Positions 54,501 to 63,487 of a stretch of DNA of 64,000 nt are shown here, in pieces. Origin of the DNA: Mycosarcoma maydis (Eukaryota; Basidiomycota; Ustilaginomycetes; Ustilaginales); assembly GCF_000328475.2 (NCBI RefSeq), contig NC_026479.1, positions 992,001-1,056,000 on the forward strand, read 5' to 3'. Each line of letters opens with the position of its first letter. Positions within the stretch are counted from its first letter, which is position 1. Both the position numbers and the translations under genes were made by a program. The notes beneath the pieces are model-generated. The model was not told the DNA's origin. It did not search any database and saw only the letters and a list, made by a program, of their open reading frames with translations.

Positions 54501-55202
54501 CAAAAGCGCTTCGTCGACGGTCTCGTCGTAGACACCAGCGCAATAGCCTGTACCTCTGTCGAACCAGGTTTCGCCTTTAAGCTCGTACACCTTGACACGA
54601 CGTGCAGAGCCGCACTGATGATAATTACCTCGAGAGACGGTGGATGTCAGCGTGAGCGCTTCGTTGGATGATGCGGAAAGATCGCCGGACGCGTCCTCCT
54701 CGAGTGGGATAGCGTTGCTATTCAGCATCGACGGAAGAGGCGTGTTGATGGCGGCGCGATAATCGTCGACAGCACGATCGGTGTCCATGTTGGCGTCTGC
54801 TGGTGGTGTACAGGACTGATCTATTGGCACCGTTGTCACTGGAAATTGATCGGCTTCTAGTGTGAGGACTTCGTCGGGTATATCGGAAAGGCCCGCAGTC
54901 GCAAATGTATGTTGAGAAAGATGGGGGGCGACCGCCGTCATTTCCGCGTCGACGCTCAATGGTGGCCCCCGTACAGCAGCAGATGCTGTGGAAGAGTCGA
55001 CGCCCAATTGGATGCTCGAGCTATCTAACGGCGCTACGATCGGTGCTTCTGACTCTGACGTCCCAACATCGGTCGATGCCAAATCTTGTGCTTGCGGCGC
55101 TTCAGTAGCACCGTTCTGTGCAGTGGCGGAAGCATCGTTGAGCTCTACAGCAGGAGCTGTTTCTCCTTGAACGGAGGCGACGTGCTCGCCTTGGGCCGCC
55201 AT
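51594..55202 (-). CDS. PSY2: protein phosphatase 4 regulatory subunit 3 (Psy2/SMEK)
   Basis: One exon encodes 1202 residues from MAAQGEHV; an in-frame ATG at 55280 would add 26 residues of unusual hydrophobic sequence, so I prefer 55202. After a disordered start of about 195 residues comes the EVH1/PH-like domain (RRVKVYELKGETWFDRGTGYCAGVY near 200), with ESEDILLASKVVREEVYQRQQDTLVVWTEP and EAEGCNEVWEFL completing it. The SMK-1 and armadillo-like body runs from about 410 (LDKIDAMLKETTA) through SLHLLCTIMQTILLLNDSFLFEYILQDD and NSFIFFHQNDIVNYCCQNDLF to about 920. The C-terminal 270 residues are Ser/Lys/acidic-rich and disordered, with basic patches (KRKPSRTSKSKGK) that may be nuclear signals. 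With the PP4 catalytic subunit it targets phosphatase to DNA-damage and other nuclear substrates. Confidence 0.93.
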   Translation of the reverse strand: MAAQGEHVASVQGETAPAVELNDASATAQNGATEAPQAQDLASTDVGTSESEAPIVAPLDSSSIQLGVDSSTASAAVRGPPLSVDAEMTAVAPHLSQHTFATAGLSDIPDEVLTLEADQFPVTTVPIDQSCTPPADANMDTDRAVDDYRAAINTPLPSMLNSNAIPLEEDASGDLSASSNEALTLTSTVSRGNYHQCGSARRVKVYELKGETWFDRGTGYCAGVYDETVDEALLVARREEKCQFLEGIDVPAEADANENEPLLGAAVGEDAAAAAAQKAQAMQPQSCQFVVVVSENLESEDILLASKVVREEVYQRQQDTLVVWTEPTGVDMALSFQEAEGCNEVWEFLTEVQKHFMGLAEEALTDSPPTTPNPHSPTGVLGMSASGSGLEPLLNLMGDYKGLPEPSLANLDKIDAMLKETTARGPMMREKLTTWLMEAHYIRKLVPFFHTVEELEALPSLHLLCTIMQTILLLNDSFLFEYILQDDVFLGVVGMLEYDPEFPRLKANYRDHLTQRARFKQVIDIGDPMIVSKIHQTYRLLYLRDVILARVVDDPTVSILNSFIFFHQNDIVNYCCQNDLFLGELFRVLTSPSEPKERRCEGVLFLQQLCAMGKLIQLPVRISLYRTLTDWGLLNVLQLALDRFGQAARNAAAEILMTIIEYDANSVRAHVISQVEQNGRPLVSMMIDMLQNETDPGLRTQIAEAMRIIFDVASDGGPMATQAQVLSVQGLNKAKADPDRFLTWIYEAEIGRLCSPFNTLPDFRVLSKGEKLPSQARHRSALYGHLCDLLCHMIAHHSFRSQYFVLTSEIAKKIGSLLHSREKFLRLSALRFFKYCLASNNQFTNRHFIKIELFSTILGLIEAEGDRNNLVASACLDFFEHMRRENIKTLISHCMERHGARMRRLAELPQTAPCFSLLVSQWEKNQEPLPQPESSELAPLSGDAEDKSRQQVEAGRGQASMATANTEEESYFQGDDDDKNAEERGTGSAIGLVPYEDDKDNEDVGGEMSNAKIGRRKASGTGSSPGSSPSRLAEKRRRPEDDDEADDQLSRLSKRKPSRTSKSKGKSTIQTRSPPDDDNSVSNTQAPGGFIRTMANTISNTFGSGEKRDGSQSPSPKRAKASRSEDTPSSPKQKQEQEQEADSTSPRSSASSSVAGKDASKNGAGSSGLGIKRISLGLTGSSKKMAAQSNVRSTDKLEAEDS

Positions 55203-55633
55203 AGCAAGCGATACACCGTTCAGGCTGAGAATGTATGCGACGTAGTACGATGGTGCATTCGAGAGATCGAAGAATGTCAAGGACGCAAGAGCGTGCTTTT
55301 GATCAGTATCACTACTTCATGAGCGTCCTGTTGCAAGGAGCCCAACTGTGCTGGCTGTTGTCTCTGGTGAGGAGGAGACGCGTTGCCAATGGATGGTTGT
55401 GAATGAGTACCAACGTGGGTCAGCAAGGTTGAGTGCTGTCCGGGCCACGGTTGCTGTCAAGCACAGCTGGAACCTAAACGGTTGGTAGGTCTTATGAAAA
55501 CCTGTCTTGCAATAGTCGGAGGATGGAATGGTGGTGCGGGGGTTGGGACAGTGAGGTTGGTGGTGATGGTGATAAGGGTGATGCTATGAGACAAGAGCTG
55601 CGATGCGATGAGAAATGGACCCTGATTTGGGGA

Positions 55634-55650
55634 TTCGTGATTCGTGATTC
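55634..55650. repeat. ATTCGTG heptad pair
   Basis: ATTCGTG-ATTCGTG-ATT, a direct pair upstream of PSY2. Confidence 0.9.
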
Positions 55651-55816
55651 TGTCTGTATCCTGTGACTCTCGTGACTTGAGTATTACTCGTGATTTTCTC
55701 AAAGTCGAACTGGGTTTGACGACGAAAGTGGTGAATCTGACGCGCTTCCCTCTCTCTCTTCTCCTGCTTCCCTCGCGCGATCTCGCATCGTCAGCGACAC
55801 GGCGAGCGGGTGCGTC

Positions 55817-55869
55817 ATTCGTGATTCGTGATTCAGTCACGAGTGATTCACGATTCGTGATTCTCACGT
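55817..55869. repeat. composite inverted heptad cluster
   Basis: ATTCGTG-ATTCGTG-ATTCA, a CACGAGTG block, then ATTCACG-ATTCGTG-ATTC and a final TCACG. Units in both orientations make nested near-palindromes able to form hairpins. Confidence 0.88.
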
Positions 55870-56122
55870 CTCCTTTTTCTCCTTCACTCACGACTCAGTC
55901 ACCAGCAAAATAAAACCTAACAAATAGGTACTAATCCCACCCCCAACCCTCGTGCCTGCCACGTCCACTCACGACTTTCTGTGTTCTCGGTTTCGTGTCC
56001 CTCCTCTCTGGTCACGCTTCAGACATGCACTTGTGGTTCTCCAATGACAGGCAGTGAGTGGGATTGAATTCGTGATAGCTTTTGGAGGGTGAGTCACCAA
56101 GGAATGCCAAAACATCGCAACT

Positions 56123-59100
56123 TTAAGCAACCCGAATCTTTCTCTTCCTAGCAGCATTAGCTTCGATCCTCCTCTTGATCTCTTCTTCGTCGACATCCAG
56201 CCCTTGCCGTTCGTAAATCTCGCTCGTCTTGGCCGCAATATGTTGCGCCTTGATGAACTTCAACGCGGCCAGATTGAACCCTATTGTGGCCTTCTGTGTT
56301 GCCAACGCTTGTTTGAGGTGAGACTTGAGATCGAGCAAGGTAGGACGCATGACTCGGTTGGCGACGATTTGATGATGATGCGTTCGCAGCAGGAAAAAGA
56401 GGATACGGGAGACAAGTGGTATGCTCCATTCTTTGCGTGCCCAATAGTCGAGGTATGTAAGCAGCGAGACGACTTTGTCGAAGGGCAGCACGAGGAGAGC
56501 ATCGTCCAGTTGGGCAGGGAGAATCTTTTCGACCACGCGGAGGACATATTTCTGAGCAGAGATGTCTTCGTCGACGGTCGAACGCGAGTGGGAGGATTCG
56601 AACTCGGCTGTGATGAGGGCGTGGTAGGCTGGTTCGGCTTGTCCTGCTGCGCGGGAGGCGGTACGCGCTGCGATGTCTGCATCTGCCGTTTCCAGCGCTT
56701 CCACTAGGCGTTCTCCTGCCATCATTGTCTCGCGGGTGCTTTTGGACACGGCCGTGGCTTCCGGTCCACTTGCACCCGCAGTAGCCGCAGCATCAGGGTC
56801 GGCTCCGTCTGCTAACTCGCCAATTGCGCGTTCATCGTCCCTTGTGCTCTGCCCGGCACTCTCAAACGCCCTTTCCATCTCCCTTTCCCTCTCTTCCTCC
56901 AAGAACAAAGGCTCATCCGTCTTTTCCCATGTCCTGATACTCCTATCCGCTCCCGCCGTAACCACCAATTTACCCGTATGTCCCGGTGCCACCGCCCAAA
57001 CTTCTCCATGATGGCCTTCCAGCTGCTGGATCATCTGGAAATTATCGCCATCCCAGTGCTTTAGTAGTCCGTCCTTTCCCACCGTCCAGAAGTGGTGCGA
57101 TTCACCGTGTCGACCACCCATCAGCCCGCCACCTTGCATACCGTGCTCAAAGCAGACACCCATGATGCTCTCGTTGTGGGCAAAGATGGATTTGTGACAA
57201 TCACCAAAGTCTAGACCCCAGATCTTGACATTCTTGTCGGCGGAAACCGTGACGCACAGCTTGCTATCACTGGAGATGTCGAGGGATAGTACGGGAAGCT
57301 TGTGGCCGTAGAGTGAGAGGAAGAATTTGAGCGAATCGGCAAAGAATACTTTGACCGTGTTGTCGAGCAGCGACAAGGCAAGGAGCTTGCCGTTGGGTGA
57401 GAATCGAGCGCAGAGCACGTCATCCGTCATCTTGAGGGTTCGTACATGGACGAGGACGAGTTGAGGCGGGGGCTGAGCTTTCTTTGAGCCATTTGCTTCG
57501 CCCAACTTGTCGTCGACGTGGGTGTTGCTGTCGCTGTCGCTGTCGTCTTCGGGAACCTGCATTTCAAACTCCCAGAATTTGACCTCCTTATCGGCGCTCG
57601 CAGAGACGCAGCCAAGACCATCTGGTTGGACGGCGACACTCCATAGGGGACCCTGGTGCGCGTCGAGCGTCTCTACGGCGATACCAGCTCGAACATCAAA
57701 GCTGCGAAGCGTACCATCTTTACATCCGACCAAGACGTGTTGATCGCCAGGTAGCCATGCTACCGACAATGCATACCCGCATGTAAACGTTCGGATGCAA
57801 CGACCTGTGTTGACATTCCAGATCTTGAGCTGACCTGCACCACACGCCGAAGCGAGCAAGTTGTCGTCAGAGGAAAGAGCGACAGCACGGATGTCGGATC
57901 GGTGTCCGGGCACTTCGAGTGCGCTGGCAAGAACAGGTTCAATCGGATTGGCCTTTTCCGCTTTGGAACGCGGCGGAGATGGCACGCTGTAGATCTCAAG
58001 AGCGTTAGAGGTGAGCGCGCAAAGGACGCTGAGCCCAAACTTGCTGGAAGCTGCGGAGCCAGAACGAGGCGTGACGAGTGAGAAGCTCTTGAGCTTGCCT
58101 GCTAAGGGTCGAACACTGGTGTAGGGCTCGATCCGGTCAGTCCAAGTCACTTGATCTTGTGCCGGGTCAGATGCAGGATATGGTGTGGTTGGAGTTGCAC
58201 CTTCGTTGGCTCGCCTTTTGTCGGCCTTTTCTTTGTTACGCTTCCGGCGACGCTCCAATTTTTTAGCCATCTCCTGTGTCGAGCGCAGTCGGAAGATTTG
58301 GACAGCCTTGTCGGTACTCGAGACAGCGATATAGCCCTGCCCGGTCGATGAGGCAGCCAAGGCAGCTCTACCCGTGCGCTTGGGCACGCCACAAAACTCG
58401 ATTTGAGTGACGCGGTGCTTTCCCGAAAGTGCAATGGACCCCTTGAGCACAATCAACTTTTCGGTCCTGTCGTGAACCGAATCGTTCACAGCCGTAAGAC
58501 CGCGCGAAAGAGCACCAGAAGATATTTCCCACACTTTGAGGTCGCCGTCGGAACTTCCAGTAAGGACGAGAGCGCCGCCATCCACATTGGCATTACGATC
58601 GTTGGTGTCCTCGTCATCGTCCTCGGTATGTTGACTCCTTGCGTACGCCTGCATGGCGAGCGGTACATCCTGCGAGACCGCCAAGCTCCAGATTTCATTG
58701 GATCCGTGAACGACGGTTTCGACACAATGTTGGAGCGATAGATCCCACAACTTCAAGAGTCCATCTTTGGACGTGCTAAGCAGGTAGCCGGACGCGCTGG
58801 GTTCGACATGTATTCCATTCGAGGAAGATGGACCGTCTGAGTTGTGCGAGACCGATGGAAGCAGAACAAAGGCGATTGCTGTGACAGCATCGCGATGACC
58901 ACGCAGACGATACAAGCCGGTCTCGGCTACAAGATCCCAGAGGATAATGTCGGTGTCGAGACTTGCACTGGCGATGCGCAGACCTTGACTGTCAAAAGTA
59001 AGGGCAACAACAGCTTTTTTGTGTCCATTGAAAGTAACAGAGGTTGAGTTGGTCTCGGCAGACCACAATCGGATGCTTCCGTCTTCATAGCCAACGGCAA

Positions 59101-59329
59101 AAGTGTCGGGATCCGTAGGCGACCTTGCTAGAGATGTCACTTTGGATCGATGACCGATTTCGTGCCAGGTAGCGATCAGAGTGCTTCGTCGTACATCCCA
59201 TACGAGAACATCTTCTAAGGCGGGTACGAACGCAGTTTTGGTGTCGGGATCTAGGATCGAGTTGGCAGAGGCTGAGCAGATGAGTCCAAAAGCAGACGTT
59301 GGCTCGTGTCGGAGGTAGGAACGAACCAT
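56123..59329 (-). CDS. UTP12: SSU processome WD40 protein Utp12 (Dip2)
   Basis: One exon encodes 1068 residues. It starts MVRSYLRHEPTSAFGLICS, the conserved N-terminus of Dip2/WDR3. Two tandem WD40 propellers follow, with blades such as EDVLVWDVRR, DGSIRLWSAE, LDTDIILWDL, DGLLKLWDL, GQLKIWNV and DKNVKIWGLDFGD. The C-terminal Utp12 domain lies near 925-1030 (YVLRVVEKILPAQLDDALLVLPFDKVVSLL through ATIGFNLAALKFI), and the protein ends with basic ARKRKIRVA. It is a UTP-B core subunit that acts with U3 snoRNA in 18S rRNA maturation in the nucleolus. UTP18, a partner in the same module, lies at the left edge of the window, though 55 kb apart is too far for co-regulation to be assumed. Confidence 0.94.
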   Translation of the reverse strand: MVRSYLRHEPTSAFGLICSASANSILDPDTKTAFVPALEDVLVWDVRRSTLIATWHEIGHRSKVTSLARSPTDPDTFAVGYEDGSIRLWSAETNSTSVTFNGHKKAVVALTFDSQGLRIASASLDTDIILWDLVAETGLYRLRGHRDAVTAIAFVLLPSVSHNSDGPSSSNGIHVEPSASGYLLSTSKDGLLKLWDLSLQHCVETVVHGSNEIWSLAVSQDVPLAMQAYARSQHTEDDDEDTNDRNANVDGGALVLTGSSDGDLKVWEISSGALSRGLTAVNDSVHDRTEKLIVLKGSIALSGKHRVTQIEFCGVPKRTGRAALAASSTGQGYIAVSSTDKAVQIFRLRSTQEMAKKLERRRKRNKEKADKRRANEGATPTTPYPASDPAQDQVTWTDRIEPYTSVRPLAGKLKSFSLVTPRSGSAASSKFGLSVLCALTSNALEIYSVPSPPRSKAEKANPIEPVLASALEVPGHRSDIRAVALSSDDNLLASACGAGQLKIWNVNTGRCIRTFTCGYALSVAWLPGDQHVLVGCKDGTLRSFDVRAGIAVETLDAHQGPLWSVAVQPDGLGCVSASADKEVKFWEFEMQVPEDDSDSDSNTHVDDKLGEANGSKKAQPPPQLVLVHVRTLKMTDDVLCARFSPNGKLLALSLLDNTVKVFFADSLKFFLSLYGHKLPVLSLDISSDSKLCVTVSADKNVKIWGLDFGDCHKSIFAHNESIMGVCFEHGMQGGGLMGGRHGESHHFWTVGKDGLLKHWDGDNFQMIQQLEGHHGEVWAVAPGHTGKLVVTAGADRSIRTWEKTDEPLFLEEEREREMERAFESAGQSTRDDERAIGELADGADPDAAATAGASGPEATAVSKSTRETMMAGERLVEALETADADIAARTASRAAGQAEPAYHALITAEFESSHSRSTVDEDISAQKYVLRVVEKILPAQLDDALLVLPFDKVVSLLTYLDYWARKEWSIPLVSRILFFLLRTHHHQIVANRVMRPTLLDLKSHLKQALATQKATIGFNLAALKFIKAQHIAAKTSEIYERQGLDVDEEEIKRRIEANAARKRKIRVA

Positions 59330-59587
59330 CTTGGCCGAGTTGGTACGAGTCGAGCGTTGGCTTCACTGTCTGAGCAAGATGTCCCGGTTCAATCCCAGCT
59401 GATGGTAACTAGTCAAGAGCGAACAACGTCGTGACAAGGTAGGTCAACTTGGTCGTGCATGATCAAGAGCTCAGTTTCGCCTCCAAAAAAAAAATTGGAA
59501 GAAACGAGAGAAAAGATAAAACGGGAAAAGGGGGACAAGAAAACGGAAAACAGAATTTAAAGATCAGAAAAGGATAGATAACTTAGG

Positions 59588-59608
59588 CACGAATCACGAA
59601 TCGTGAAT
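59588..59608. repeat. AATCACG-AATCGTG heptads
   Basis: Two heptads of opposite class plus AAT give the near-palindrome CACGAATCGTG between UTP12 and the mannosyltransferase gene. Confidence 0.9.
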
Positions 59609-59844
59609 ATTCTTATTAACTTAGTAAGCCAGCTCCTCAACACGGTTGGAAATTCACCGCCAGTACAAGAAGCTGGCCTGAGCTCTTCTGTCACATGTCC
59701 ATCTTCGTCTTTATGCCAAGCAAGACGTGAGAATCACGAATTTCGCGACTCACGACTGCTGACTGCGATGAATCGTGCGTGACTTGTGTGGTTCACGGTT
59801 TTTTCGAAAACGGCGTTAAATCCACACTCACGACTGATACCGCG

Positions 59845-59872
59845 AATCACGAATCACGAATCACGAATCACG
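59845..59872. repeat. tandem (AATCACG)4 heptad array
   Basis: Four exact tandem AATCACG units, followed by AGTG. It lies about 410 bases upstream of the mannosyltransferase start. Confidence 0.96.
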
Positions 59873-60285
59873 AGTGCTGTGCTGTAAGCTCTTTTGAGTC
59901 TTTGATCCCTCCGCTGTCTGGCTTGGCGATTGACGTGGCATTCGTGATTTCTCAATAAGATATAGGGAGACATCCACCCTTGTTCTTCTTGACCACCACC
60001 ACTTTGCTCCTTATCATTACTGAGCTTCACTTGAGGTCAGCTAATTTCTGACTCTCTGAAGCACGGCGCAGGTCGCCACGCCGATTGTCGAACAAATCTC
60101 CATTGCGATCTGGGTGGCTGATCCGTGATCTTTCAAAGAATCGTTACGCCCACTTCATCACGTCCCATTCGGCCTGTCCAAGGAACCCTTCCGACGCATA
60201 CGCACGCCTGTCTGGAAAGTCAAAAGACCAAAACTCAGTCGATTTCTCAGCGTTCCAGGCGTTGCTTGCCGGTTGAATTGACATC

Positions 60286-61596
60286 ATGGCTTCTGGATTC
60301 CTCGACGCCCTTTTGCGTCGCCCGCAGAGGCTGATTCTGCTCGTCACCCTCTTCCTTTTCGTCCTCGTCTTTTCGACCTACGTCTCCTTCTCTGCAAATG
60401 GCGTTCAAAATTTCCGCGATCGCTTGAACTCGCTTCCTGCCTTCGCCAGCCCATGGCAGGCTTCCAGCAAAGGCACACCGTCTTTCCCGGCACCGAGTTC
60501 GGTCGCTGATATGTACACTCACAACCCTGGTACGCCTTCCTCGATTGACGAGTTGTCGAAATGGGCGCAGAAGGGAGACGACGGCAACCTGTATCCTCCT
60601 ACATTTATCCCACAGATGGCTAACCAAGGTCCACGCGCCAAAGCTGGCTTTATCGTCCTCGTTCGAAACGCCGAACTCTTAGGCATGCGCGAATCTATGC
60701 GAGACGTTGAAGAAAAGTTCAATCGCAAGTATGGCTACCCTTGGATCTTTCTCAACAACGAGCCCTTCACCGAAGAATTCAAGCGAGGTGTTCGCCAGAT
60801 GACCCGCAGCGAATGTCGATTCGGCTTGATCCTCAAGGAGCACTGGGGCTATCCCGACTGGATCAGCCAGGAGAAGGCCGCAGAGACTCGCGTCAAGATG
60901 AAAGATGTCATCTACGGCTCATCGGAAAGCTACCGCCACATGTGCCGATACCAGTCTGGATTCTTCTTCCGCCACAACCTCACGCTCGATCTGGACTACT
61001 ATTGGCGTGTCGAGCCAGGTATCAAGCTCTATTGCGATCTCGACTACGATCCTTTCGTCTTTATGCAGATGAACAACAAGACTTATGGCTTCACCATGGC
61101 GCTCTACGAGTACAAAGAGACTGTGCCGACATTGTGGTCCGAGACGCAGAAGTTCTTCGCCCAGCATCCCGAGCACCTCGCCAAGGATCCAAGTTATCAC
61201 TTCTTGGGCGACCACCCGGAGCAAGGCATTCAAGATACATGGGTCGGCGCCCACTATTGGTCCAACTTTGAAATCGGCGACCTTCGTTTCTGGCGATCCA
61301 AGACGTACCTCGACTATTTTGAATGGCTCGACAAAGCAGGAGGATTCTTCTACGAGCGATGGGGAGACGCGCCCGTTCATTCCATTGCTGTTTCTCTCCT
61401 CCTCGATCGAAGCCGACTTCACTTTTTCGATGATATTGGCTACTTCCACAATCCGTGGAATCACTGTCCCGCCAATCGCAAAAAGTACCATGACACGGGT
61501 CGATGCAATTGTGATCCCAAGCAGTCGTTTGATAATGAGGGATACTCTTGTCTGCCCAGGTGGTGGAAAGGCTCTCCGGAGGGCTATCCAAAGTGA
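60286..61596 (+). CDS. KRE2/MNT1-type alpha-1,2-mannosyltransferase (GT15)
   Basis: One exon encodes 436 residues. It has a short cytosolic basic tail (LLRRPQR), a single membrane helix near 15-36 (LILLVTLFLFVLVFSTYVSF), a stem of about 75 residues, and a GT15 catalytic domain. The domain shows KAGFIVLVRNAELLGMRESMRDVEEKFNRKYGYPWIFLNN, FGLILKEHWGYPDW, MCRYQSGFFFRH, YYWRVEPGIKLYCDLDYDPF (the Glu and Asp expected in the active site), NFEIGDLRFWRS and VHSIAVSLLLDRSRLHFFDDIGYFH. It is a type II Golgi membrane enzyme that transfers mannose from GDP-mannose to O- and N-linked glycans of wall and secreted proteins. A HCPANRKKYHDTGRCNCDP Cys-rich end is typical. The paralog (KRE2/KTR class) is not resolved. 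Confidence 0.95.
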   Translation: MASGFLDALLRRPQRLILLVTLFLFVLVFSTYVSFSANGVQNFRDRLNSLPAFASPWQASSKGTPSFPAPSSVADMYTHNPGTPSSIDELSKWAQKGDDGNLYPPTFIPQMANQGPRAKAGFIVLVRNAELLGMRESMRDVEEKFNRKYGYPWIFLNNEPFTEEFKRGVRQMTRSECRFGLILKEHWGYPDWISQEKAAETRVKMKDVIYGSSESYRHMCRYQSGFFFRHNLTLDLDYYWRVEPGIKLYCDLDYDPFVFMQMNNKTYGFTMALYEYKETVPTLWSETQKFFAQHPEHLAKDPSYHFLGDHPEQGIQDTWVGAHYWSNFEIGDLRFWRSKTYLDYFEWLDKAGGFFYERWGDAPVHSIAVSLLLDRSRLHFFDDIGYFHNPWNHCPANRKKYHDTGRCNCDPKQSFDNEGYSCLPRWWKGSPEGYPK

Positions 61597-62257
61597 TGTC
61601 GATTCTTGCAATATCATTCACATAGCACCATCTGTCTGACTCTCGTTGTTGTCCGTCTACAATGACAGCGCATACAGTTGCTTGATGCCACTCGAATGCG
61701 AGGCATATAGTATTACCTTGTTCCTGTTGAGCAAGGCGAAGAATATGATCGTTTAGAGAGCATAACATGCCGCGTGCAAATAGGCTCGACGAAGAAGAGG
61801 AGGAAGCGAAGGCCGATATTTGTGTGCCCCTCCTCACTCTCTCCGTTAGACTGGGTGCAAGTTGTTTGCCTTTTGTTGCGAGCGGGGCTTGACTCAGGCC
61901 CAACTAGTCACGAGTGAATTTTGTGCGTCAAAGTCAGTCAAAAATCGCCAAGTCGGTCAAAATGGTAAATCGTGAATGGGTTGCCGAAACCGCTCCATCG
62001 TGATTGCGTGCCACAAACTTTAAATTCGCAATGCATAAGCACGACACGCGAAGCAGTCACAATCGTGAATTCGTGATTCGTGATTGTGAGGCGTGGTGCA
62101 CGTCCCTTGCTACCACAGAGCAGACTGTGTTCTAGAAAGGTCATAGATTCGCTCAACAGCTTAGAATCCACTTTTCCTTGTAGCAACGATAACCGCGCTT
62201 GTACAAGGTCCTGAACAGCTTGCTTGCCATTAGTTGACAACAAGCCCATCGACCACG
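61597..62257. other. intergenic, mannosyltransferase to 2OG oxygenase
   Basis: 661 bases with the first gene's 3' UTR and the second gene's promoter. Heptads lie near 61968 and at 62061-62088. No gene is visible. Confidence 0.4.
62061..62088. repeat. heptad cluster upstream of the 2OG oxygenase
   Basis: AATCGTG, an overlapping ATTCGTG, ATTCGTG and ATTGTGAG in near register, 170-200 bases before the oxygenase start. Confidence 0.88.
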
Positions 62258-63487
62258 ATGGCGCCAACCGCAGTATCGGCTGGTCCTTCAGCGAGCGCGA
62301 TCCACAGCAAGAATGCATCGAGCCAGCAGTCACTCTCTTCGTTCTCAGATTATCACCTCGACTATCGTCTGTGGAACGCTTCCGAACCCACATCTGAATC
62401 TTCACAACGTTTCATAGCCTCGCTGCGGTTGGCCATGGTTGGGATTGGATTCTTCTATCTACACGGTACTCCACTGGACGCTAGACGCAACGCAATGTTC
62501 GACCTAGTCTCGCGCTTCTTTCAACTTCCACTCGAACAAAGACTCAAGATTGATATGGATAATAGTCGTCATTTTCGCGGCTACTGCAAATTTGGTGACG
62601 AGCGAACGCAGCAGAAGCAGGATCTGAGGGATCAAGTCGACTACGCACCGCAAGTGGAGCCAGTGACGGACAAGCAGTTGTTGGACAAGTATCCTTTTCT
62701 GAATCTGTACGGACCGAACCAATTTGTTGACGACGAGGTCTGCGAAGGACATAGGAGGATAGTGTTGGAATGGTTCGAAGCAGCCGAAGAGGTGTCAAAT
62801 CAATTGACGAGGGCGATTGAACTAGCGTTGGGAGTGCAAGAGGGAGAGCTATCACAGTTCTTGACTGGCAAGACCAAGTTCAGAGGTGGTGATGCTCAAC
62901 TCGATGGCTTGGGGCCGTTGCCTTACGCAAGAATGAAGACAATTCGCTATCCGACCGGCGTCGCTGTGGACGGTATTACCCGCAAAGACCCTTCCAGCAC
63001 GCAAGGCGTAGGTGCCCACAAAGACAGCGGTTGGCTCACGCTGCTAGCTCCGTCCGCCCAAGTTGGTGGTCTGGAAGGACAAGACTTCTCCGGTTCCTGG
63101 CTCAGCATCCCCCACGTCGATGGCAGCATCATTGTCAATTTCGGTCAACAAGTCGAATTCCTTACCAACGGCATCGTTCAAGCTGCTACCCACCGTGTTG
63201 TGTCCAACCCCAATGGCACTCAGGACAGGTTTTCCGTCGCCTTTTTCAGTAGTCCCGCTCTCAACACATATCTCAAGCCCTTGGATTCACGCAGATTCAG
63301 TAAAGAGCTGGTCGAAGCCTGGAAGACGGCAGAATCAAAGAGGAGCGGGGGGGATATCATCAGTGATGTTCCAAAGGGCGATCTGTTTGCAAGAGCCGAT
63401 GAGCCATTTGGTTGGATCAATTGGAGAGGGTTAGTCAGGAGTCATCCCGGTGTCGTGAACGCTTTCTACCGCGACTCTGTATCATAG
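62258..63487 (+). CDS. 2-oxoglutarate/Fe(II)-dependent oxygenase, isopenicillin-N-synthase-like
   Basis: One exon encodes 409 residues from MAPTAVSAG. The N-terminal DIOX_N-type part has SLRLAMVGIGFFYLHGTPLD and FFQLPLEQRLKIDMDNSRHFRGYCKFG. The catalytic jelly roll has the metal triad His254-x-Asp256 in GAHKDSGWLTLL and His312 in ATHRVVS; Arg324 and Ser326 in DRFSVAFF would bind 2-oxoglutarate. Members hydroxylate or desaturate small molecules; in fungi many act in secondary metabolism or flavone- and gibberellin-like pathways. No other biosynthetic gene is adjacent, so the substrate is unknown. A 2OG enzyme is more likely than a true isopenicillin N synthase because the Arg-x-Ser 2OG site is present. 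Confidence 0.88.
   Translation: MAPTAVSAGPSASAIHSKNASSQQSLSSFSDYHLDYRLWNASEPTSESSQRFIASLRLAMVGIGFFYLHGTPLDARRNAMFDLVSRFFQLPLEQRLKIDMDNSRHFRGYCKFGDERTQQKQDLRDQVDYAPQVEPVTDKQLLDKYPFLNLYGPNQFVDDEVCEGHRRIVLEWFEAAEEVSNQLTRAIELALGVQEGELSQFLTGKTKFRGGDAQLDGLGPLPYARMKTIRYPTGVAVDGITRKDPSSTQGVGAHKDSGWLTLLAPSAQVGGLEGQDFSGSWLSIPHVDGSIIVNFGQQVEFLTNGIVQAATHRVVSNPNGTQDRFSVAFFSSPALNTYLKPLDSRRFSKELVEAWKTAESKRSGGDIISDVPKGDLFARADEPFGWINWRGLVRSHPGVVNAFYRDSVS

Larger units (their letters stand above)
55203..56122. other. intergenic between tandem minus-strand genes PSY2 and UTP12
   Basis: 920 bases. Heptads are concentrated at 55634-55650, near 55690, at 55817-55869 and near 56072. It holds the PSY2 promoter and the UTP12 3' UTR. 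No gene is visible. Confidence 0.45.
59330..60285. other. divergent intergenic region, UTP12 / mannosyltransferase
   Basis: 956 bases with both promoters. Heptads lie at 59588-59608, near 59731, at 59845-59872 and near 59941. A-rich sequence lies near 59486-59560. A GGTTCAATCCC string near 59384 resembles a tRNA B box, but no cloverleaf fits it. Confidence 0.45.

Noticed and set aside
59360..59420. tRNA-like B box GGTTCAATCCC
   Set aside because: No matching A box and no cloverleaf can be folded around it; it sits in the UTP12 leader region.
43104..63487. A secondary-metabolite cluster made of glyoxal oxidase, D-amino-acid oxidase and the 2OG oxygenase
   Set aside because: The three are separated by housekeeping genes (COX7, PSY2, UTP12), and no synthase, transporter or cluster regulator is near.
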